From Conchocele bisecta (Eukaryota > Mollusca > Bivalvia > Lucinida > Thyasiridae): a stretch of 64,000 nucleotides of DNA. Where the stretch lies: assembly GCA_029237695.1 (NCBI GenBank), contig CM055266.1, positions 111,431,370 to 111,495,369 of the forward strand, written 5' to 3'. The notes below the pieces were generated by a model. That model was not told the DNA's origin. It ran no database searches and saw nothing but the letters and a program-made list of their open reading frames with translations. A program made the position numbers and the translations under genes. Every line of letters begins with the position of its first letter. Positions within the stretch are counted from its first letter, which is position 1. Positions 56,501-64,000 of the stretch are shown here, piece by piece.

Positions 56501-57065
56501 ATGATGATGACACAAGACGCACCTGAGCAAGCACATGCGAGAGTGACGGAACAGACCTCAACTCCCAATCGAGATTGGATGAACCCGATTGCACCCCTAA
56601 CAGTCGTTGTTTGTTTCAGCCACTCCTGAGCTGGAGCGACAGTTGGGTGGTGGTGCAGTCGTGAGCGCTGTGTCGTTCGGCGGTAGCAACTATTTATTGT
56701 CGTTAATAGGAAAATCGGACGCGGATGAGGAGCGCAAACGTTACGATTTAGCTGCAGAACGACTCAAGAGCGCAGACGCAGCACGGTCAAAAAAACGAAC
56801 CGCCCATCTGGATTGGGTCAACGAAGAGCTTTGCCGCGAGAATCACGCCGCGCAAACTTTCCAGAACGTTGAAGAAGCCAACCGCGAGTACGCGCTGGCA
56901 TATCCGCAGAGAAGTCTCGCGCCGCTGGATCCCGAGCCCCAACTTTCAGATTTCTATGTACCGTCAGAGGCCCAAAAAGACCGCGATATCGCGTTTATCG
57001 TCGTAGGAATGGTTGCAACAGGTCTCGTCAGCTACTATATTGGAAAGCAATATCAAAAGCAATAA
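56501..57065 (+). pseudogene. E2 tail-anchored membrane protein, frameshifted
   Basis: A short first frame starts with three ATGs at 56501. A frameshift, or a spliced junction at TTGTTTGTTTCAG (56608-56620), leads into the main frame to 57065. That frame has GGGAVVSAVSFGGSNYLLSL, a charged helix (DEERKRYDLAAERLKSADAA), QLSDFYVPSEAQKDRD and a C-terminal membrane segment IAFIVVGMVATGLVSYYIG with a basic end. The single C-terminal anchor suggests a capsid-to-membrane or penton-associated role, by inference only. Confidence 0.6.
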
Positions 57066-57107
57066 GCAAAAATTATTTAAAAAATATTAAATAATATATG
57101 TAGAACG

Positions 57108-57570
57108 ATGTTAGTTGACGAGCTTTATTTTGCTCTGATCGATGTAGGCTACACGGCCCTTAAACACGGTTTACCTGGCGCAAAGGGTCTGATCCGTCTG
57201 GCCCAAGATTCTCTCGAGTTGTGGCGCGAGGACCAACACTCGGCCAGCCTTTTCTCTCAGCTGTTGACTAAGCACGACGTTTCTGTCAGACGCGGCCGCG
57301 TCGACATCCGCCGGGACCAGGAATCGTGGAGCGGTTCAATCGAACCCTGGCTGAGAGGCTGTTCGGGCACCAATATGCTAAAGAGCTTGTAGACCCTCAT
57401 ACGCGATCGACCGAGTGGGTGACCGGGCTGCCGCCGTGGTCTCCTCACTGAACGGCGAGGTGACCAGATGGATCGGTAAGAAGCCCGTAGATGCCATGAA
57501 GGCTAAAAAGGTAGCGCACAAGCCCTCCGCCGTCTCGCGCGAACGACCCGTTGGTTTACCTATCCTATAG
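57108..57570 (+). pseudogene. E2 retrovirus-type integrase remnant (C-terminal part)
   Basis: ATG 57108 opens a helical segment (ALKHGLPGAKGLIRLAQDSL) joined in frame to FSQLLTKHDVSVRRG, the strand just before the integrase catalytic glutamate. After a frameshift near 57295, IVERFNRTLAERLFGHQY supplies that glutamate region, then STEWVTGLP. A second shift near 57440 leads to SLNGEVTRWIGKKPVDAMKA and a tail ending at TAG 57568-57570. The first two catalytic acidic residues and the HHCC domain are absent, so this is a deletion derivative possibly fused to another small ORF. It ends convergent with the polymerase gene, overlapping it by 11 bp. Confidence 0.75.
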
Positions 57571-60500
57571 GCTCGGTGTGTACTCCGTCTTCCATCACTC
57601 TCCTCTTGTCGTAGTACGCCGACAGCCTCAACTTCTCCTGTTTGTACGTCTTCATCACACCGTTAACCATTCGGAATGCCCTGTTCTCCGCCATGTCCCT
57701 ACCCCCTTCGAGAGTGCTCTTGTACCTTCCCCAAATCAGATCGTTAGATCTCTTCGACATCCCCTTGGCCGAGTGCTTGGAGCTTCCGTCACCACCCACG
57801 TAGTAGCACTTGCTGCACAGAGCGATGGATCTATCCCCCTCGAATTCCAGATTGAACAGTCCCGGAGTTCTGTTGCTCTATTTATCCCAAGCCAACCGCT
57901 CGGCCTTCTCCTTGTTGAACTTTCTGTTAATCTTCTTTCTCACCACCTCCGCCAGCGTCTTCTCAGACACCGCAAAGTACATGCTGTCAGTGTCCATCTG
58001 TATAAGTTCGAAATCTCCGCGATCCACGTACTTGTCCAAGAAGTCGTAGTAGAACTCCAGCATCCGGAGCTTGTCCAACTGGTAGACAGCCATGCCACAT
58101 TGAAACGGTATGTTGATCACCACTCGAGTCTTCCTGCTCGATATCTCGTAAGCCTCCCCTATCTCCTCCAAGTCTTCGAACCACGCCGACCTCAGTGCCC
58201 GGTCGACAGTCTTCTCATCCTTCGTATAAGTGGTGTTCATGTGTCTCTCTTGCGCCTCTATCAGCTTGCCACAACACGCGTTACCAACCAGTTTGAATAT
58301 CTCCGCCAACACCGTCTTCTTGGAACGGTTTACAGGGCGTGTAGTCTATCACCCTATGTACCGCCTTGACGACCAGACCGTGCTCCAGATACCACTTTAG
58401 TAGCGGGGAGTATATGATCATATTCTTGGCGGATAGGGCTCCAACGAGCTTCTTACTATCTCCTCGCTTCCGGTCCGAGTACTTCAAATATTTCAACATG
58501 TGTTCCGGGACTTCTGCTTCCTCGACAACACTGTTTACAAATAATGGTGACATTTCCGAGAACTTGTCTCGCAGCGTTTCCGGGACCTCTATATCCAACT
58601 TCGCAAATCCGAACCACTCGTCACTCCTGACCTTCCTCACGAAACGGTCTATATGTGACTGTTTTTCCGGGTCGTGCCCCGTCCATATCTTCTCCTCCCC
58701 GCACGGCATGTCCTTCGACAGAATAGACAAACACCGCGCATTGGTGTCGTACCCCAGCACCGGCTTGCACATCTTCTCCTCCCGACTTCCCACCTGGCCC
58801 CTGATCGTCGACCTGCCAGCCTCGGCGTATCTGGAGAACACTATGGACGGACCACCGACCAATCCCTCCTTCATCATCGCGTAAGTCTCATCCTTCGGCG
58901 ACCACAGCTCGGGCGTGTCCGCCTTCCCATCGATCGACCCGCGGAGCAGGTACTGAAAGGAAACACCGGGCAGAGACACGGCGTCCTTGAGTATGTCCAC
59001 GCCTCTCCCCCTGTAGAACTCCGTCATTTTAGTCAGTGCCTCCAGGAACGGTCCGACATCCAAGTCGTTGTAGTATCGCAACCATTCCTGGAACGTCTTC
59101 ATACCCTTTTCTCGGAAGACCTTCTTACACTCTTTCCACTCGGGCAACGACAGTAAGAACTCACCCTTCAACTTCGAGTACCACTCTTGATAGTCGGGCA
59201 GCCCCGGATGGTCGAGTTTTTCTGGGGAATCGAATCACTCGTACGGGAAGTGAGACTTTACCGTTTTACAGTCGTACGCCTTAACCCACCGGTCGTACGT
59301 GGTACTGGGTCCAAGATACTGGATGATGTCGAGAAATCTAATCTCCGGGGTAAACAGAAACATCATCGTGTTGGCTCTCATTCCGACCATCACCTTATTC
59401 ACGGTGGCCGCCAACTTCTCTGATGAGGTTCAGGTCGTACCTGCTGCAGTTGAACCCCACCACCGGGACTTGGTCGTTCCACGAGACGATCTTCTCTCGC
59501 TGAGGTTTCGACAGCATCTCTATGTCGATCGGTAAATACTTATTCCTAATCCCCTCCCTGATGGCTTTGCCTCTCCTCTGCAGTTCGGTCACGAACATCT
59601 CGACCAGCGTGTCGGGGTCTCGTTCGCAGATGTGGGTGATCCCATCGTGCATCATATCCCCCAACGACACCGATATAGGAACGTGCTCGACCTCGAAGGT
59701 CAGGTCTTTGGTGGGTCGCGTGGTTTTTGACTTGCCGAGATACGCCTCGAAGTTGTAGACTATTTGATGTGGGTACAGAGTCGTCTCCTCCTCGGGCGGC
59801 GATTGTGGATAGTGGGTATTCACCTCATTCAACTACTCGCACTACCACATCACTACCAGCTCGTAACCCGCCTTCCTTATCTTGGCGTCTTGGACTTTCG
59901 TCCTCCTGTACAGCGAGCTAGCGTTACCTCTCCCGCAATGCCTCGGACACCCGTGCCAGTAACATCAGTGAAACTGAAACACGGTCTTGGTCTCGTGACA
60001 GTAGCCGTCGACCAGATCGCCGGCCACCCACCTCTCCCCGCCGTGACCGCATCTCGCGTGATGTATGTGATGTATGTGATTTCCCACCCTCCTCTTCTCT
60101 GTTCAACCATCGAATCGACGTCGCGCTAGCGGATCCCTTGGGATAGAACGCCTTCTCGTATGTCGACTGCGGTCTCTCTACCCTCTTACCTGGACATATC
60201 ACCACGGTCTTCCCACCCATGCAGGTAGTCGCGTGCCTGTGCATGCTACACGACTTTGTGAACCGTTGTTGACATCCGGAGCACCCGTACTCGTTGGTCA
60301 TCTTGCGGAGGTTCTTCATGAGGAACGAGTGACCTCCAAACATTCCTATCGTCATGATCTTCTCCCCACCGCGTCGTAGTTTGCCGGAGACTTCATGAGG
60401 TACCACACTTCGTCGGCGGTGGGCTCGTAAACGCGAATGCCAAGCTTGAAGCGCTCTTCGATCTTCTTAATTCCCTTACTACCCGGTCCGTTATCATGCC

Positions 60501-61366
60501 CGAGGTATTCGCGAGCCAGAGCTCGTGCCTCCTCACAACAGCGGTCGGGTCTCCCTCCACGGTGGATGACTATGCACCTAAACAGACACAAGTAGTCGTC
60601 GTACGTGTCGACGGAATACATTCCCTTCTTCTGTCTTAACCAGTCGGGGAGTTTTCCCGCTCCCATGAGAAGTTGTTGAGCGTCGATGATTATCTTCACC
60701 TCGACCGATATCCAACGAACGAAGGTCCATTTTGTGTGCGGTCTATCGACTTTGTCGATGTCCATTCGATCTCTCTCTCTATCGGATATCCAACTCTAGG
60801 CTTTGGCGATCTCGTTTATCCACGGACTGCGTCGGTTTCTATGTTCCTAATACGATACGAGCACGAATACCTCAGATAACATGCCGTGGTCATCTCAGGG
60901 CGAATTTTATTCATTATGCGATTAGCGATCTCCCCGTCTACCCTCCTCTCGAAAGTCCATACTATCTTCCTCTTACAGTTTCCCTAGCTTCGACATATTC
61001 GGCGAGAACCTTGGGACCCTCCTCCACTAAATCTCTGGCGAGCTCTCTCCTACTCTTAGGAGGTCTCCCCATCAGACCTTGATGAATATTATTGTAGTAC
61101 ACCTTGAAGAGTGGTTTTCTGCGCGCGCTGTGATCTTCTTGTACACACTTGCACGCAGACTGGCCGTCGTCTCGTTCTCCAATTTCTCGGAGGTTTTTCG
61201 GGTCGGCAGGCAGTCGTCCTGTCGAAACCGAACGCCTCAGCCTCTCCTCGTAGACGACGGCTCGCGCGTCACTTATCCTATCTGCTATAGCTTTCTTGAG
61301 TCTCAAACCTCTTAGGGAAATTCACCAACTCTTAGCTTGATCTCTCATTTGCTTTATGGTAGGCAT
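57560..61366 (-). pseudogene. E2 protein-primed family B DNA polymerase, heavily broken
   Basis: From ATG at 61364-61366 (MPTIKQMRDQAKSW, then an in-frame TGA) the gene runs 3.8 kb through at least five frames. In order: an N-terminal helical region (61307-60962); a block with RPHTKW, IIIDAQQLLMG and YDDYLCLFRCIVIHRGGRP (60765-60370); a zinc-finger-like CSGCQQRF...RH...C (about 60290-60220); an exonuclease motif reading YNFEAYL where DFE is expected (about 59754); GFNCSRYDLNLI (exo II, about 59440); a motif A region reading YDTNARCLS (about 58750; usual form DxNxLY); a motif B region GNACCGK (usual Y before G); and intact DTDSMY of motif C (57977-57994). A TAG near 57875 interrupts the thumb. 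Stop at 57560-57562. It would replicate the element by protein priming. Confidence 0.85.
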
Positions 61367-61369
61367 TAT

Positions 61370-61772
61370 ACTGAGTATAACCAATGGATTTTTATCTCTA
61401 ATAGGGTGTCAGTTGATATTTTTGACAGATTGTTGTAATACACTGAGTATAACCAATGGATTTCTTATCTCTAATAGGGTGTCAGTTGATTTTTATGACA
61501 GATTGTTGTAATACACTGAGTATAACAAATGATTAACTTATCTCTAATAGGGTGTCATCTCATGATAACTTCTCATCCGGTTGAGGAAGTATCGTGGTTG
61601 CTGAAAAATATTTTCCACTCTTCTCATCCACACCCGCCGAACAGTGGGGGAAAATCCAAGTAGTATATGGGAATCCACAATGATACCATCTTCCTGATGG
61701 AAGCCACCGCGCGTAGCGGGGGGGGGGGGGGGGGGGGGTTCAGAGTGAGGTGGTATCATTTTGACTCCCATA
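61370..61772 (-). repeat. E2 right inverted terminal repeat with 73-bp tandem repeats
   Basis: Three tandem units start CTGAGTATAAC at 61371, 61443 and 61516, each with TTATCTCTAATAGGGTGTC. The hairpin-forming repeat follows: CCAAGTAGTATATGGGAATC, a G run of about 22, and GGTATCATTTTGACTCCCAT ending at 61772. The left end has only one copy of the 73-bp unit. Confidence 0.85.
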
Positions 61773-64000
61773 AATGTCCATAAGTCTAATCATACTGTCG
61801 TGTCTATGGAGAAATACGCGACACACACCATCGACAATTAGACAGATTTTTAATTATTGCACTTGCATGGCTACTTTCCAGGGTAACTTGGTTTAATAGT
61901 TCAGCCTTCTGCATTTCTTTCTTCATGTATATGTTGTTCGGGACCTAATGTTAATATCACTGGTGATGCACTCCGCTCGCGTAAAATGTTTCACGTCAAA
62001 AATCTACGCCGGTTTTCTCCACTTATCTCTACTTAGAGCTTAGATCTCTACTTAGAGCTATCGGCTAAACACATTTTATCTAGTAACAGGCACAATAAAT
62101 TTGCGTCGGTTATTAGACGAAAATGCGTTTGAAATGCAGAATCCTCTACATGTAGCTGAGTAGTAAATGGGTAGTAAAATGATACCACCACCTTTAGAAA
62201 ACGCCTGCAGTCAAATATCTAGCTCCCAACACCGTTTCCGCGATTTGCGCAGGCGTATAATACATTAATTAATCAAAGTACTGAAAGTACTGAGCTGCGA
62301 GCCCAACTGAAATGGGTGATAAACAGTGTTTTAGTATATTTTCTTTTAAATATTTCAAACGGAGTAATTGTAGTAAATGGTGTTATGGGAAACGGTATAA
62401 CACTCGACATATTTTGTATGTGAAGAGTGGAAGAAGCTATATAGAAACAGGAAGAATGCAGTAAGGCTTAGCATTTGTTTTTATGCAGTACATATACATC
62501 CGCATGAGATCTGAAATTTTTATCAATATTCGATATAATTTAAGGAAAATATGACTGAATTTCGAAATCAATATCGGCGAAATACGGCGATTCGATAAGT
62601 GTGGTAATTCCATATCCGAGCTCAATTATTGTAAGTGAAAGTGTACGCTATTACCACTCATTCGAAACATACCAATGCGACGAATCAAATGAGTGAACCA
62701 TCTAGACGAACGGTTCAAATGAATGGTAACAGTATATTTTTTATCAATTTTCGACATCATTTAAGGAAAATATAACCGATTTTCGAAATCAATATCGGCG
62801 AAATACGGCGATGCGGTAAGGGTGGTAATTCCATATCCGGATTCACTATAGTATTGTTTCATGCAAATGTGTACTCGCCATAGTTGTGAATGAACAAATC
62901 CAGACAGGGTTGATTCGGGTTTACACACCATTAATGCGCGACCAAAATAGGTCGTTTTATTTGTGGAAAATGAACGGCTAAATCTGAGGTTCCATTGGTT
63001 TTTCTTCAATTAATTATGTACCAAAGATATACATTCTAATAAATGTGAAATGTAAAATAGCATAAAACGAGTCGTTAACAATGACTTAGATACAAGATGT
63101 ACACATACGCGCCACAAAAAAAATAGCGCCGTGATATCTGACTGTATTTTGAGAACCGGTTACATAAGGTGCGAGAGGCTCGCAGCTAAATATACGGTCC
63201 AAATGAAAGTAGTCTTCGATTCTACCACGAATTAGATACATTTCTGGAAGCAGTTGAACTTGATACATAAATAATACGGGGGTGGGGACGTTAAAATAGT
63301 TTTGGATCCTAAATTAGATAAGAAAATATTCAAACAACAGCAGCAGGGGAACGAGTAACACAATTGTTGGAGGCCTGTTTCGGCCCCGCCAACCCTCCCT
63401 GCGTGTCCCAGCATCCTTTCGCCCTCACAAGAGAGCACGAAGGACGACCCACAACCCTCGCTCAATGCAATGTTGCTGTTATAAAGTTATACAAGTGTTT
63501 ATATGATCCGGGACATAATATAAATATATGTGGCTGTGACTGGCTGATGGGTTTTATACCAGTGTATTTCCTGACCAAATTGCACACTCCTCTAGCCTGA
63601 TAATACTATATTGCTTGTTAGTAGCATGATGGGTGGTTCATTGATGATGGAATGGTGATCTGGATATACACTGGTCGCAAAACCCATAATCTGGTATTAT
63701 TTGTCGGTTTCTCAAAAGTGGGTACACAACGGTTAAGTATAACTTAGATCACGGTTCGTCCGCATGTACGAGGAGATAATTATCGCTCGTACATGCGGAC
63801 AAACGTGATCTAACTTATTGATCACATCCTTATGCACATACCTTGCACACGATATGTGTTAATACAGAAACAATACACGGACATGTGTCAACGAATAATA
63901 TCGATTTGCGTACAGTACGAGTTGGTTAACAAGAAATTGAGTACATTAAATTTTGTAATTGATACCGTTCATGCGTTTTTTGGTATGCTCTAATTTATTG
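61773..64000. other. AT-rich DNA with minor repeats
   Basis: A degenerate E2-end fragment (AGTAGTAAATGGGTAGTAAA, ATGATACCACC) lies at 62158-62195. A direct repeat of about 110 bp occurs at 62516-62630 and 62739-62850 (TTTCGAAATCAATATCGGCG). A copy of the TGTGGCTGTGAC repeat lies at 63525-63695. At 63741-63820 arms with TCCGCATGTACGAG fold around GAGATAATTATCG. No gene is supported. Confidence 0.5.

Larger units (their letters stand above)
51205..61772. mobile_element. E2: endogenous adintovirus / Maverick-Polinton-like element (10.6 kb)
   Basis: Inverted terminal repeats of about 235 bp bound a compact gene set: protein-primed family B DNA polymerase, retrovirus-type integrase remnant, FtsK/A32-type packaging ATPase, capsid-type protein and small accessory genes. 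That combination defines adintoviruses and Polintons. The GC content and gene density contrast with the surrounding AT-rich DNA. All large genes carry frameshifts or stops. No adenovirus-type protease was recognised. No six-base target duplication is visible at the ends chosen here. Confidence 0.8.

Noticed and set aside
57551..58369. 272-codon plus-strand ORF
   Set aside because: Antisense to the polymerase thumb and palm regions, which carry DTDSMY on the minus strand.

Overview
The window looks like a piece of a bivalve mollusc nuclear genome. It is AT-rich, sparse in intact genes and packed with decayed repeats. The best taxonomic pointers are pearl-type elements (an ACGG/TCCG tetranucleotide tract plus a core of about 150-190 bp tandem repeats), which are described from oysters and other bivalves, together with many small palindromic elements. 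No intact conserved host gene, rRNA, tRNA, CRISPR array or bacterial-style operon was found. Almost every coding trace belongs to a mobile element or an endogenous virus and carries frameshifts or stops.

Layout. 1.8-3.6 kb (-): broken copy of a multicopy invertebrate protein family with a PIN-like core and a CXC cysteine-rich tail. 6.7-11.3 kb: nested pearl/Helentron-like elements, TCCG microsatellites and tandem cores. 14.2-15.7 kb (+): pogo-like transposase pseudogene with a C-terminal zinc finger. 20.6-24.5 kb: a Harbinger-like MITE, a GACGTC-rich array, a TTAA-flanked piggyBac-like element, a TIR-bounded minisatellite and a palindrome. 29.8-34.5 kb: Tc1-like transposase scraps, palindromic MITEs, and a 3.4 kb element with TAA target duplications that is nested in a MITE and carries a second PIN/CXC pseudogene. 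36.6-37.6 kb: another tandem-core element. 37.6-41.1 kb and 46-51 kb: mostly featureless AT-rich DNA.

The two most interesting objects are virus-like. E2 (about 51.2-61.8 kb) is an endogenous adintovirus/Maverick-Polinton-like genome bounded by inverted repeats. It holds a protein-primed B-family polymerase (-) and, on (+), a probable major capsid protein, a packaging ATPase, two accessory proteins and the tail of a retrovirus-type integrase; three further small genes lie on (-). Genes are tightly packed, with a divergent capsid promoter region and convergent integrase/polymerase ends, but every large gene is broken and several catalytic residues are gone. E1 (about 41.9-44.6 kb) is a compact set of unrecognised virus-like genes: a small helix-turn-helix protein, a putative membrane protein, a roughly 300-residue coiled-coil protein, a second membrane protein and a small zinc-binding protein. 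That last gene is shared with the left end of E2. E1 lies between inverted repeats of about 600 bp and may be a satellite or relative of E2.

The nested insertions give several reconstructable empty sites, so relative ages can be ordered. All family names rest on remembered motifs and architecture; no search was run.
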